A DNA stretch of 64,000 nucleotides from Microvirga sp. ACRRW (GTDB taxonomy: Bacteria > Pseudomonadota > Alphaproteobacteria > Rhizobiales > Beijerinckiaceae). A program made the translations under genes and the position numbers. A model generated the notes under the pieces. That model made no database searches. It was given only the letters and a program-made list of their open reading frames with translations, and was not told the DNA's origin. The stretch lies in assembly GCF_022346925.1 (NCBI RefSeq), contig NZ_JAKRNJ010000001.1:1-64000 (forward strand). The letters are read 5' to 3'. Below, piece after piece: positions 50,238 to 58,607 of the stretch; positions within the stretch are counted from its first letter, which is position 1; every line of letters starts with the position of its first letter.

Positions 50238-50357
50238 TGATCTCTACCTTGCATAGGCCAGGAACAAAAAACCCAGGGCGTCCCGATATTGCGGTTACGC
50301 CGAATGCGCAAGTGCCAATTTCAGTCTTGCAGAAGGTAATTATCGAAGAAGCCGCCC

Positions 50358-50380
50358 AAAAGCCCCGCTATCGGGGTTTT
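50358..50380 (-). other. hairpin upstream of tuf copy 2
   Basis: CCCCG (50363-50367) pairs with CGGGG (50372-50376), extended by an A-run and T-run (50358-50361 with 50377-50380) and one odd base. On the minus strand it ends in CTTTTGGG. Between tRNA-Gly and tuf it could be an attenuator that lets the tRNAs be made in excess of EF-Tu mRNA. Confidence 0.45.
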
Positions 50381-50472
50381 GAAGCGTTTCCGGCTCTAGC
50401 CACGACGATCCGCGAATCCAGGCTTTCGCCCCGAAGCGTCACGAACGTGAGAATGGAGAGTTGAGGGAGGGT

Positions 50473-50546
50473 TGGAGCGGGTGAAGGGAATCGAACCCTC
50501 GTATTCAGCTTGGAAGGCTGCTGCTCTACCATTGAGCTACACCCGC
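50473..50546 (-). tRNA. glyT: tRNA-Gly (TCC anticodon)
   Basis: A complete minus-strand tRNA: acceptor GCGGGTG/CACCCGC, D loop AATGGTAGA, anticodon loop CTTCCAA with TCC, T arm GGTTCGATTCC, encoded CCA. It is 17 bases from tRNA-Tyr and in the same transcript. Confidence 0.97.
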
Positions 50547-50563
50547 ATGCCCTGCTGGTTGGA

Positions 50564-50648
50564 TGGTGGGGGAAGTAGGACTCGAACCTACGAAGGCATA
50601 GCCAGCGGATTTACAGTCCGCCCCCTTTGCCGCTCGGGACATTCCCCC
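50564..50648 (-). tRNA. tyrT: tRNA-Tyr (GTA anticodon)
   Basis: A minus-strand class II tRNA of 85 bases. Acceptor GGGGGAA/TTCCCCC, D arm with CCCGAGCGG, anticodon GTA in CTGTAAA, a long variable arm, T arm GGTTCGAGTCC, and an encoded CCA. It is the first gene of the tRNA-tuf unit. Confidence 0.97.
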
Positions 50649-50724
50649 ATTGTCCAACCTTGACGCAGTGCGCCGAGGTCTTCACCCGAAGCGCCTCACC
50701 GTGGTGCGGCCGCTCGGTGGCGCT

Positions 50725-50753
50725 CTTATGGTGACCCTCTTTGCCGGTGTCAA
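50725..50753 (-). promoter_or_regulatory. promoter of the tRNA-Tyr/tRNA-Gly/tuf unit
   Basis: On the minus strand a perfect TTGACA (50753-50748) is followed after 17 bases by CATAAG (50730-50725). It stands about 70 bases before tRNA-Tyr, with no other gene between. It is the best-matching promoter in the window. Confidence 0.75.
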
Positions 50754-50830
50754 CAGCAAAGCGCAATGTTTCGAAGATAGATCGTGAATGCCGCCGCCTT
50801 GTGCTATGGCGGGCCTATACGACCTGAGAG

Positions 50831-51658
50831 ATGACGAGCACCATGAGCGAGCGCCCCTTCAATTCCCGCAAACCCCGCTTTCAGCGCCCGCAGGGCAAAA
50901 GGCCGGGGCGCCGCGATCCCCAAGCCTGGCGTCCGCCCCATGAGATCGACACCACGATCCTGTACGGCTGGCATCCGGTCGTGGAGGCGCTTCGCAACGG
51001 CAAGCGGACGATTCGCCGCCTTCTTGCTACCGAGAACTCCCTGAAGCGGCTGCAGGAAGAGAACGTTCCCCTGCCCTTCGAGCCCGAGATGGTGCGTCCG
51101 GACGAGATCAACCGCCTTCTGGAGCCCGATGCCGTCCACCAGGGCCTTTACGCGGAAGCCGATCCCCTGCCCTCGCCGTCGGTCAATACCCTGAGCGGCA
51201 AGCGCGTGGTGCTTGCTCTCGATCAGATCACGGACCCGCATAATGTGGGCGCCATCGTGCGAACGGCGGCGGCGTTCGATGTGGAGGCCATCATCACCAC
51301 GGCCCGTCACAGCCCGGCGGCAACCGGCGTGCTGGCGAAATCCGCCTCGGGCGGCCTCGAGCACGTGCCGTTCATGATCGTGAAGAACCTGGGCGATACC
51401 CTTAACGCCCTCGGCGAGCGCGGCTTCCAGCGCATCGGCCTTGATTCGGAGGGCGACACCACCATCGACGAGCTGGAGCTGAAGCTGCCTCTCGTTCTGG
51501 TGTTGGGCTCGGAAGGCAAGGGATTGCGCCAGCGGACCCGCGAATGCTGCGACGCCGTCGGCAGGCTCGACATGCCCGGCGCGATCAAAAGCCTCAACGT
51601 TTCCAATGCGGCGGCGATCTCGCTTTTTGCTGTGACCAAAGCCGTTGCGAAGGCCTAG
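50831..51658 (+). CDS. rlmB: 23S rRNA 2'-O-methyltransferase RlmB (SPOUT/TrmH family)
   Basis: A 275-residue SPOUT enzyme that should methylate G2251 of 23S rRNA. After a basic Arg/Pro-rich lead (about 1-38), a substrate-binding domain starts at 'LYGWHPVVEALRNGKRTI'. The SPOUT domain has motif 1 'DQITDPHNVGAIVRTAAAF', motif 2 'LVLGSEGKGLRQ' and motif 3 'SLNVSNAAAISLF'. Start at 50831; an in-frame ATG at 50843 is also possible. It is divergent from the tRNA-tuf unit. Confidence 0.88.
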   Translation: MTSTMSERPFNSRKPRFQRPQGKRPGRRDPQAWRPPHEIDTTILYGWHPVVEALRNGKRTIRRLLATENSLKRLQEENVPLPFEPEMVRPDEINRLLEPDAVHQGLYAEADPLPSPSVNTLSGKRVVLALDQITDPHNVGAIVRTAAAFDVEAIITTARHSPAATGVLAKSASGGLEHVPFMIVKNLGDTLNALGERGFQRIGLDSEGDTTIDELELKLPLVLVLGSEGKGLRQRTRECCDAVGRLDMPGAIKSLNVSNAAAISLFAVTKAVAKA

Positions 51659-51903
51659 GGCGCCTGATTTCGACGCCCAGCAAGCCATTGAACAAAAAGC
51701 ATTTTCGGCTTTCACCCCGTTTTCTTAGACGGAAGTCGCAAATACGAATTGGCAATTGTAGAGCGTACCGGCGACGCTAGCCTCAACTTCCATAGGATTC
51801 TTGGCCGCTCATTGCGGTCACGATGCCTCGGCCCAAGCGGCGTTGCTCCGCTTGACGCCTGAAGACCCGGATCACCGGGCTTATCAAAATGGAAGGGAAC
51901 GCT

Positions 51904-53613
51904 ATGGCAACAGCAGCCACAACAGCGCGTACGAGCGCCGCACCGCGGCCTATGACGCGCGAAGAGCGGAAGGTGATTCTCGCCTCCTCGCTCGGTACCG
52001 TCTTCGAATGGTACGACTTCTACCTCTACGGATCTCTCGCCACCATCATAGGCGCGCAGTTCTTCTCCGCCTTCGACGTGACGACCCGTAACGTGTTCGC
52101 GCTCCTCGCGTTCGCAGCGGGCTTCCTGGTGCGTCCGTTCGGCGCCATCGTGTTCGGCCGAATCGGCGACCTCGTCGGCCGCAAGTACACCTTCCTCGTG
52201 ACCATCCTGATCATGGGCTTCTCGACGTTCTTCGTCGGCCTGCTGCCCAGCTATGCCCAGATCGGCTGGGTCGCTCCGGTGGTTCTCATCGCGCTGCGCA
52301 TGCTCCAGGGCCTCGCGCTCGGCGGCGAGTACGGCGGCGCTGCCGTGTATGTGGCTGAGCACGCTCCTGTCGGACGTCGCGGCTTCTACACCAGCTTCAT
52401 TCAGATCACGGCCACCGTCGGCCTGCTTCTGTCCCTCGTCGTCATTCTCGTGCTCCGCACCTGGATGGGCGAGCAAGGCTTCCAGACGGGTGAAGGCTGG
52501 CCGATCGCCGGCTGGCGCATTCCGTTCCTGCTCTCCGTCGTGCTTCTCGGCATCTCCGTCTGGATCCGCATGCAGATGCAGGAATCCCCGGCCTTCAAGA
52601 AGATGAAGGAAGAAGGCACTCAGTCGAAGGCTCCGCTGAAGGAAGCATTCGGCCAGTGGCGCAACCTGAAGATGGTTCTGATCGCCCTCATCGGTCTCGC
52701 CATCGGTCAGGCCGTGGTGTGGTACACGGGCCAGTTCTACGCCCTGTTCTTCATCCAGAGCATCCTCAAGGTCGACCTGCTCACCTCGAACGTGCTCATC
52801 GCCTGGTCGCTGATCCTCGGCACGGCGGGCTTCGTGATCTTCGGCGCACTCTCCGACAAGATCGGCCGTAAGCCGGTCATCCTCGGCGGCTGCCTGCTTG
52901 CAGCGATCACTTACTTCCCGCTGTTCCACAGCCTCACCGCCGTCGTCAGCCCGAACCTGAACCAGGCTCTGGAAACGGCGAAGGTCCAGGTCGTGGCCGA
53001 TCCCGCCACCTGCGGCTCGGTGTTCGATCCGGTCGGCATCCGCTCCTTCACCGCTCCGTGCGACGTGGCTCGCGTGGCTCTCGCCCGCGCCGCCATCAAG
53101 TACGAGCTGGTTCCGGCTGCCGCCGGCTCCGCGACGAAGGTGACCTTCAACGGCAAGGAAGCTCCGCTTGCTCCGGCCGTTCCGGCCAACATCACCGGCT
53201 TCACGAACGCCGCTGCTGAAGTGGGCTATCCGAAGGCTGGCGATCCGAGCATCCTGAAGGTGAACGGCTTCTTCGATGCGCTCAGCAAAGCCCAGGCTCT
53301 CAAGGCCATCGGCATCCTGACCATCTTCGTGATCTACGTCACGATGGTGTACGGCCCCATCGCGGCGGCTCTGGTCGAGTTCTTCCCGACCCGTATCCGC
53401 TACACCGCGATGTCCCTGCCCTACCACATCGCCAACGGCTGGTTCGGCGGCCTGCTGCCTCCCACCGCCTTCGCGATGGTGGCGGCCACCGGCGATATCT
53501 ACTACGGCCTGTGGTATCCGATCGTGATCGCTCTCATCACCTTCGTGGTCGGCCTCTTGCTGGTGCCGGAGACGAAGGATCGCGACATCATGACCTACGA
53601 GGGCGCGCGCTAA
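51904..53613 (+). CDS. MFS permease of the metabolite:H+ symporter (MHS) family with large loop insertion
   Basis: A 569-residue membrane transporter. 'SSLGTVFEWYDFYLYGSLA' is the MHS signature in helix 1; 'GRIGDLVGRKYT' (85-96) is MFS motif A and 'GGEYGGAAVYVAEHAP' follows in helix 4. Members such as ProP and ShiA are about 430-500 residues. Here an extra stretch of about 120 residues (roughly 345-465, with Cys370 and Cys386) lies between helices of the second half, probably in the periplasm. The ATG at 51904 has AAGGG 7 bases upstream. It is a single gene with a terminator. The substrate, an organic acid or compatible solute, is unknown. Confidence 0.9.
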   Translation: MATAATTARTSAAPRPMTREERKVILASSLGTVFEWYDFYLYGSLATIIGAQFFSAFDVTTRNVFALLAFAAGFLVRPFGAIVFGRIGDLVGRKYTFLVTILIMGFSTFFVGLLPSYAQIGWVAPVVLIALRMLQGLALGGEYGGAAVYVAEHAPVGRRGFYTSFIQITATVGLLLSLVVILVLRTWMGEQGFQTGEGWPIAGWRIPFLLSVVLLGISVWIRMQMQESPAFKKMKEEGTQSKAPLKEAFGQWRNLKMVLIALIGLAIGQAVVWYTGQFYALFFIQSILKVDLLTSNVLIAWSLILGTAGFVIFGALSDKIGRKPVILGGCLLAAITYFPLFHSLTAVVSPNLNQALETAKVQVVADPATCGSVFDPVGIRSFTAPCDVARVALARAAIKYELVPAAAGSATKVTFNGKEAPLAPAVPANITGFTNAAAEVGYPKAGDPSILKVNGFFDALSKAQALKAIGILTIFVIYVTMVYGPIAAALVEFFPTRIRYTAMSLPYHIANGWFGGLLPPTAFAMVAATGDIYYGLWYPIVIALITFVVGLLLVPETKDRDIMTYEGAR

Positions 53614-53636
53614 GCGCATCGCCTCAACCAAAAAGG

Positions 53637-53664
53637 AAAGCCCCGCCTCAGGCGGGGCTTTTCA
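53637..53664 (+). terminator. intrinsic terminator after the MFS gene
   Basis: AAAGCCCCGCC (53637-53647) pairs with GGCGGGGCTTT (53651-53661) around a 3-base loop, then TTC ATTT. It lies 23 bases after the MFS stop and 28 bases before the convergent small gene. Confidence 0.9.
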
Positions 53665-53688
53665 TTTCTGCGCTGACCTTATGCAAAA

Positions 53689-54003
53689 TCAGTAGCAGGT
53701 CGTCAGCTTGCGAACGATCCAGCCCTCGCCCTCGACGAAGAGCCGCTTGCGAGACTTGCTGCACGTGCCGGTATCTGCATCCTGCACTTTGATGGAGCCT
53801 GTCTCCTCGACATCCTTCGAGGCAACCGCCGTTCCCGTGCTCTTGACCGCCTTGGCTGCGGACAGCTCCTGTGGGAGATGAGCTGCATCGGCTGGGAGTG
53901 GCGCGAAGATGAGCCCGGCTGCTAATGCGAAGGAGGCGACGAACAGAGTCCAGCCTCCATAGGGCGAATTAATCTTTTTTTCTGAAGCCCTTAGGCTGAT
54001 CAT
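53689..54003 (-). CDS. hypothetical secreted protein
   Basis: A 104-residue protein with a signal peptide: 'ASEKKINSPYGG' then the core 'WTLFVASFALAAGLIFA' and a likely cleavage near 'PADAAH' (38-42). The mature part of about 64 residues is polar and ends with a basic patch between two cysteines ('TCSKSRKRLFVEGEGWIVRK', 20 residues, then 'LTTCY'), which may form a disulfide. GGAG stands 8 bases before the ATG. I do not recognise the family. Confidence 0.7.
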   Translation of the reverse strand: MISLRASEKKINSPYGGWTLFVASFALAAGLIFAPLPADAAHLPQELSAAKAVKSTGTAVASKDVEETGSIKVQDADTGTCSKSRKRLFVEGEGWIVRKLTTCY

Positions 54004-54144
54004 AGCGCTGTCTCCTTAACCATCTTGCTTCGGACAATTCCACAAAGGCGGGATGGTTTCGGTGCGCTGGAGCACTTAATTTTTCTGTTTCGATGGAACT
54101 TGCGTCAGGACCGGGGTGCTGCTACCTCAACACCCACGTCGAGG

Positions 54145-54219
54145 GCCGGTGTAGCACAGCGGTAGTGCAGCGGTTTTGTAAACCGAAGGTCGGGAGTTCG
54201 ATCCTCTCCACCGGCACCA
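54145..54219 (+). tRNA. thrT: tRNA-Thr (TGT anticodon)
   Basis: A plus-strand tRNA: acceptor GCCGGTG/CACCGGC, D arm GCACAGCGGTAGTGC, anticodon loop TTTGTAA with TGT, T arm GGAGTTCGATCCTCTCC (in part), discriminator A and encoded CCA. The outer pair of the anticodon stem is a G-A mismatch. No duplicated 3' end was seen downstream. Confidence 0.95.
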
Positions 54220-54268
54220 CTCATTCTCAATAAAATGAATCTCTAAAAACCTGAGCTTCCAGGCAAAG

Positions 54269-54290
54269 GCGAGACTCATCTCGCTTTCTT
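54269..54290 (+). terminator. terminator after tRNA-Thr
   Basis: GCGAGA (54269-54274) pairs with TCTCGC (54279-54284) around CTCA, followed by TTTCTT. It lies 50 bases past tRNA-Thr and before the RTX gene promoter. Confidence 0.7.
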
Positions 54291-54309
54291 GGACCGAGCG
54301 CCCCTGCGC

Positions 54310-54339
54310 TTGCTCTTTAAAGTTGCAATGTAATATAGA
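54310..54339 (+). promoter_or_regulatory. candidate promoter of the RTX gene
   Basis: TTGCTC (54310-54315) and TATAGA (54334-54339) are separated by 18 bases in an AT-rich stretch. A GAGGG ribosome site follows at about 54354, just before the ATG at 54364. Confidence 0.5.
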
Positions 54340-54363
54340 TTCAAACGATATCAGAGGGCATCA

Positions 54364-55155
54364 ATGGCGACGATTACTTGGACTGATCCTTATAGCTTTG
54401 ATCTGAAGAATGTTAAGTTCCTGGGTCTTTTTTATGCCAACAGCTATCAGAAGACCTCGACTCTGTTCTCGGTAACCTATGGGGCTGGCACCTCAGCCCG
54501 TGACGAGTTTCATGGCACAGGTTTTACCTATGATGCCGCTGGAATCCCGACTGGCGGAATCGTCACCAGCTTTGGCGGGGTCAGCCATGGGAAACGCTAT
54601 CTTGTCTTTTCCGATCTCTGGATCCCAGCGACGTCGATTATTGCTGTCGGAAGAACTCCTTCCAGATCCGATGACATGGAACTTCTGAAGGGTATCCTTG
54701 CGGGGAACGACAAGATCACAGGCGGCAACGGCGATTATTTGTGGGGCAAGTTCGTTGGCGATAAGCTGGAAGGCTTTGACGGAAACGACGTGCTGTACGG
54801 CCGTGGCGGTGCAGACCGGCTTTATGGCGGCACGGGCGCTGACACTTTCGTATTCAAAAAAGTTAAAGAGAGCACCTTCGCTACGAACGGGCGCGACACG
54901 ATCTATGATTTCTCCGCAGCCCAGAAGGACAGGATTGATCTCCGCGATATTGACGCGAATACCAAGAAAAGCGGAAACCAAGCCTTCACTTTCATAGGTA
55001 AAGCCGGCTTTCACAAGAAACCCGGTGAGTTGCGATATGAATCCAAGGCCGGTGGGGTGGTGATCCACGGCGATACGAACGGTGATGGGAAAACTGATTT
55101 TGCCATCACCGTTAAAGGTATCTACAGCCTCTCAAAGGGCTATTTCTATCTTTGA
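54364..55155 (+). CDS. RTX-repeat calcium-binding secreted protein, probable type I substrate
   Basis: A 263-residue protein without an N-terminal signal. Residues 1-110 are a beta-rich domain I do not recognise. Residues about 113-157 hold glycine/aspartate nonapeptides ('GNDVLYGRGGADRLYGGTGA', 20 residues) that bind calcium. The C-terminal 100 residues ('DTIYDFSAAQKDRIDLRDID', 20 residues, and 'GDTNGDGKTDFAITVKG') match the serralysin-type end used for type I secretion, finishing in 'KGYFYL'. No ABC/MFP export genes are nearby. Codons are more AT-rich than in neighbours and the gene stands beside a tRNA, so it may be acquired. Adhesin, matrix or enzyme roles cannot be told apart. Confidence 0.82.
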   Translation: MATITWTDPYSFDLKNVKFLGLFYANSYQKTSTLFSVTYGAGTSARDEFHGTGFTYDAAGIPTGGIVTSFGGVSHGKRYLVFSDLWIPATSIIAVGRTPSRSDDMELLKGILAGNDKITGGNGDYLWGKFVGDKLEGFDGNDVLYGRGGADRLYGGTGADTFVFKKVKESTFATNGRDTIYDFSAAQKDRIDLRDIDANTKKSGNQAFTFIGKAGFHKKPGELRYESKAGGVVIHGDTNGDGKTDFAITVKGIYSLSKGYFYL

Positions 55156-55208
55156 AATTGGGCATCCACGATCGCACCGCAGAGATTTCCGGCACGTTAC
55201 TCTGAAGC

Positions 55209-55385
55209 CTAGTGGATCTCTTCCTTACCCCAATTCTTGTGCGCGCCTTCTTCCGAGATCTCACGCTCGACCCGGTTCAGCTTGTTGCGGCGGCCCGAGA
55301 AGACGGCCATGAAAATGCCGATCAGCAGCGGCCCGCCGATAATCACCAGGGCCCATACCCATCCGTCCGCGATATCCCAATCCAT
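55209..55385 (-). CDS. small single-span membrane protein
   Basis: A 58-residue protein starting 'MDWDIADGWVW', with one membrane helix ('ALVIIGGPLLIGIFMAVFSG') and a charged C-terminal tail ('RRNKLNRVEREISEEGAHKN', 20 residues). GGAG lies 7 bases before the ATG at 55385; another ATG stands one codon earlier. The positive residues after the helix put the tail in the cytoplasm. It is divergent from the SPOUT methyltransferase gene. The family is not recognised. Confidence 0.65.
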   Translation of the reverse strand: MDWDIADGWVWALVIIGGPLLIGIFMAVFSGRRNKLNRVEREISEEGAHKNWGKEEIH

Positions 55386-55515
55386 CATCGATCTCCGTAT
55401 GAGAGCCGCCTGAAGCGGCCTTGACCATGTTGGAAGGCTAACCGGGAGCGAAAGTCGTTGTTCCGCCCTCACGGCTGCCATAGGAAGGCAGTCGAAGACG
55501 GACACGAAGGAAGCC

Positions 55516-56316
55516 ATGCCGATTGCCATTACCGATCCTGACGACCCGCGGATCGAATCTTATCGCGCCGTGCGCGAGCGGGATCTGGTGGGGCGCCAGC
55601 ATCGCTTCATCGCCGAGGGTGAAGTCGTCCTGCGCGTGCTGCTGAAACAACCGCGCTTCGAGATCGAGTCGCTTCTTCTTGCCGAAAACCGCGTGGACGT
55701 TTTGAGCGACGCGCTCGCGAGCCTGTCTCCGGACGTGCCGGTTTACACCGCGAACCGTCAGGTCATGGACGCCATCGTGGGCTTCCCGATTCATCGCGGA
55801 ATTCTCGCCGTCGCTCGCCGTGCGCCGCTTCTTTCGGTCGAGGATTTCCTGAAAAACTTTCCCGAGGAAGCGCTGGTCGTGGGGTTGGTGGGATTGGCCA
55901 ACCACGACAATGTGGGCGGCATCTTCCGCAACGCCGCCGCCTTTGGCGCACAAGGCATCCTGCTCGATCAGGAAAGCTGCGATCCGCTCTATCGGAAAGC
56001 GGTTCGCGTGTCAGTGGGCGGAGCGCTGGTGGTGCCTTTCACGCGCGCTGTTTCCGCCGACGCGATGGTTCACGCATTACAGGCATCGTCCTTTGAAATT
56101 CTGGCCCTTTCGCCCGCGGGGAAAGACGTTCTCTCGCAGATCAAGCCCGCGCGCCGGACGGCGCTGTTGCTCGGTGCGGAAGGACCGGGCCTGCCGCCGG
56201 ATCTGCTTGCCCGGACCCGCACCGTTTCAATCCCCATGAGCAGCGGCTTCGATTCCCTCAACGTCGCCACAACGAGCGGGATCGCCCTGCACCATCTGAC
56301 CTCGCAGCAGGGATGA
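55516..56316 (+). CDS. RNA methyltransferase, SPOUT/TrmH family
   Basis: A 266-residue SPOUT enzyme with an N-terminal substrate-binding domain ('RDLVGRQHRFIAEGEVVLRVL', in part) and a knotted domain: motif 1 'LANHDNVGGIFRNAAAFGA', motif 2 'LLLGAEGPGLPP', motif 3 'SLNVATTSGIALHHL'. It should methylate the 2'-OH of a ribose in tRNA or rRNA. It differs from RlmB at 50831 in the N-terminal domain and 'LIAEGE' entry. The target is not deducible. Confidence 0.88.
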   Translation: MPIAITDPDDPRIESYRAVRERDLVGRQHRFIAEGEVVLRVLLKQPRFEIESLLLAENRVDVLSDALASLSPDVPVYTANRQVMDAIVGFPIHRGILAVARRAPLLSVEDFLKNFPEEALVVGLVGLANHDNVGGIFRNAAAFGAQGILLDQESCDPLYRKAVRVSVGGALVVPFTRAVSADAMVHALQASSFEILALSPAGKDVLSQIKPARRTALLLGAEGPGLPPDLLARTRTVSIPMSSGFDSLNVATTSGIALHHLTSQQG

Positions 56317-56414
56317 GGAACAGGCTCCTCCTCGCCGAGTTGTGAAGGATTGTTCTCTTGCCCCGAAGCTGAGCCGTTCTAGGCTCATCGCATCGAGGTC
56401 GAGAGGACACTTAT

Positions 56415-57392
56415 ATGACGATCACACGCCGTACCGTTCTTGCAGGCACTGCCCTTGCCGCCGCTCCTATCGGAGGATCAGCCGCCTTGGCTCAGACCAG
56501 CCCCACATCCAGCGCCTCTGTCGCAGGCCAGGCTCCCGGCTTCTACCGCTACAAGGTCGGCGATATCGAGGTGACGGCGATCAACGACGGCTTCGCCCGC
56601 CGCCCGGTTGAAGGCTTCATCAAGAACGCGGAACTCAAGGACGTGCAGGCCGCCTTGCAGGAGGCCTTCCTGCCGACCGATGCCTTCCCGATTACCTTCA
56701 ACACCCTCGTCCTGAACCAGGGCGGCAAGATCACCCTGATCGACACCGGCAACGGCGACAGCGGTGCGCCGACCTCCGGCCGCTGGATGACGAATTTCCG
56801 CGCTGCCGGCTTCGACCCTGCCCAGGTGAACACGGTCGTCATCAGCCATTTTCACGGCGATCACATCAACGGCCTTCGCCTGAAGGACGGCACGGCCGTG
56901 TTCCCCAACGCCGAGATCATGGTGCCGGCCGCCGAATGGGCGTTTTGGATGGACGATGCGCGCATGAACCAGGCGCCGGAGGGCATGAAGGGCGCGTTCC
57001 AAGGCGCGCGCCGCGTGTTCGGCCCGGTTGTCCAGAACGTGAAGCGCTATGAGGCGGACAAGGAGGTCGTGCCCGGCCTGACCAGCATCGCCGCTCCGGG
57101 CCATACGCCGGGCCACACGGCCTATATGCTTTCCTCGGGGAGCGGCAAGCTGATGGTCATGTCGGACCTGACGAACCATCCGGCCCTGTTCGTGCGTAAT
57201 CCGGACTGGTCGGCGGTGTTCGACATGGATGCGGACCAGGCCCGCACCACGCGCCGCCGCATGCTCGACATGGCAGCCTCCGAGAAGGCGCAGGTGGCGT
57301 TCTACCACGCCCCCTTCCCCGCCACCGGCCACATCGCGAAAGACGGCAACAGCTTCCGCTTCGTGCCGGTGCAGTGGAGTTCGGCGGTTTAA
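56415..57392 (+). CDS. exported metallo-beta-lactamase-fold hydrolase
   Basis: A 325-residue protein. The N-terminus 'MTITRRTVLAGTALAAAP' has a twin-arginine motif and hydrophobic core, so folded export by Tat is likely. The MBL core has 'HFHGDH' (145-150), His230 or His234 in 'APGHTPGHTAY' and Asp251 in 'VMSDLTNHP', enough for two zinc ions. Relatives include lactonases and other hydrolases; a beta-lactamase role is not indicated. GAGGA precedes the ATG by 7 bases. It converges on cutA with a 9-base gap. Confidence 0.85.
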   Translation: MTITRRTVLAGTALAAAPIGGSAALAQTSPTSSASVAGQAPGFYRYKVGDIEVTAINDGFARRPVEGFIKNAELKDVQAALQEAFLPTDAFPITFNTLVLNQGGKITLIDTGNGDSGAPTSGRWMTNFRAAGFDPAQVNTVVISHFHGDHINGLRLKDGTAVFPNAEIMVPAAEWAFWMDDARMNQAPEGMKGAFQGARRVFGPVVQNVKRYEADKEVVPGLTSIAAPGHTPGHTAYMLSSGSGKLMVMSDLTNHPALFVRNPDWSAVFDMDADQARTTRRRMLDMAASEKAQVAFYHAPFPATGHIAKDGNSFRFVPVQWSSAV

Positions 57393-57401
57393 GGCTGCTT
57401 G

Positions 57402-57731
57402 CTAAGGCTCCTTGCCAGCCGTCTCCCCTAATATCCAATCAAGAGTGGCGGCATCCGCGCTCTCGGGCTCGATGAAGAAGATGACCGGCGTCTCGTAAGG
57501 GTGCCGGTCTTTTAAGCCCGCCTGGACCTGCTCCTGAAGCCCTTTGCGGGTCTTCAGGATGCCGACCGCCTCCTCCCCGCGCTCGATGGCGCCTTTCCAG
57601 GCATAGACCGAGCGCATGCCCGGCAGCACGTTGATGCAGGCGATCAGGCCCTCCCGGACGAGGCTTTCCCCAATCGAGAGGGCGGTGTCCACATCGGGAA
57701 AGGTCGTATAGACGAGAAGTGGGCGTTCCAT
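57402..57731 (-). CDS. cutA: divalent cation tolerance protein CutA
   Basis: A 109-residue trimeric ferredoxin-like protein. 'LLVYTTFPDVDTALSIGESL' (20 residues), 'LIACINVLPGMRSVYAWKG' and 'HPYETPVIFF' are family marks. CutA is linked to copper tolerance in E. coli but its molecular role is unsettled. It is divergent from nadK with a 50-base shared region. Confidence 0.93.
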   Translation of the reverse strand: MERPLLVYTTFPDVDTALSIGESLVREGLIACINVLPGMRSVYAWKGAIERGEEAVGILKTRKGLQEQVQAGLKDRHPYETPVIFFIEPESADAATLDWILGETAGKEP

Positions 57732-57781
57732 GCTATGCCTGTGCTACGTAGCCCCAAGGGCGAAAGCGAGGGTATCTGGGC

Positions 57782-58555
57782 ATGGCCCGTCGTTTCAACA
57801 AGATTGCATTCGTGGCCAGCGCCGCGCCCGATGCGCAGGGCGCGCTCGTGGCCCTGATGCGGCGTTATGAGAACGTCTCCCTCGAAGAGGCAGACGTGAT
57901 CGTGGCGCTCGGCGGCGACGGCCTGATGCTCCAGACCCTGCACAAGACCATGGGCACGGGAAAGCCCATCTACGGCATGAACAAGGGCACGGTCGGCTTC
58001 CTGATGAACGAGTTTCGGGAGGACGACCTGTTCGATCGCCTGGAGAATGCCGAGCGCAGCGTCGTGCATCCGCTTCTCATGGTGACCTGGGACGTTCAGG
58101 GCACGGCCCATACGGCCCGCGCGATCAACGAGGTCTCCATGCTGCGCCAGACCTACCAGGCCGCGAAGCTGCGCGTGAGCATCGACGGAAAAGTGCGGAT
58201 TCCCGAACTCATCGCGGACGGTATTCTCGTCGCCACGCCCGCCGGATCGACGGCTTACAATCTCTCCGTGGGCGGTCCGATCCTGCCCTTGAGTTCGCCT
58301 CTCCTCGGCCTCACGCCGATCTCCGCCTTCCGTCCCCGCCGCTGGCGCGGCGCGCTGCTGCCGGATTACGCCAAGATCGAAATCGAAGTGCTGGAAGCGC
58401 AAAACCGCCCCGTGAGCGCGGTAGCCGACCACACGGAATTCCGCAACGTGTCACGCGTGCACGCCTCGATGGACAGAAGCGTCGATCTTGTGATGCTGCA
58501 CGATCCCGGGCACAGCCTGGACGAGCGAATCCTGCGCGAGCAATTCGGTTATTGA
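57782..58555 (+). CDS. nadK: NAD kinase
   Basis: A 257-residue NAD kinase that makes NADP from NAD and ATP. '[13 protein letters not shown]' is the GGDG catalytic motif, '[12 protein letters not shown]' and 'NEVSM' follow, and '[21 protein letters not shown]' (in part) is the conserved C-terminal motif. It has the short form found in alphaproteobacteria. GAGGG lies 9 bases before the ATG. It precedes the MaoC/CitE-like pair by 52 bases. Confidence 0.95.
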   Translation: MARRFNKIAFVASAAPDAQGALVALMRRYENVSLEEADVIVALGGDGLMLQTLHKTMGTGKPIYGMNKGTVGFLMNEFREDDLFDRLENAERSVVHPLLMVTWDVQGTAHTARAINEVSMLRQTYQAAKLRVSIDGKVRIPELIADGILVATPAGSTAYNLSVGGPILPLSSPLLGLTPISAFRPRRWRGALLPDYAKIEIEVLEAQNRPVSAVADHTEFRNVSRVHASMDRSVDLVMLHDPGHSLDERILREQFGY

Positions 58556-58607
58556 TTTTCAAGAGGCATGAGCAACATGCCCTTTCCGTCATACGGAGGA
58601 TAACGTC

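Noticed and set aside
54220-54363. Attachment-site duplication downstream of tRNA-Thr
   Set aside because: I looked for a second copy of the tRNA 3' end (TCTCCACCGGCACCA) downstream and saw none, and there is no integrase in the window.
56415-57392. Beta-lactamase or antibiotic-resistance gene
   Set aside because: The protein has the MBL fold and HxHxDH motif, but these are shared by many hydrolases, and no subclass B lactamase signature is visible.
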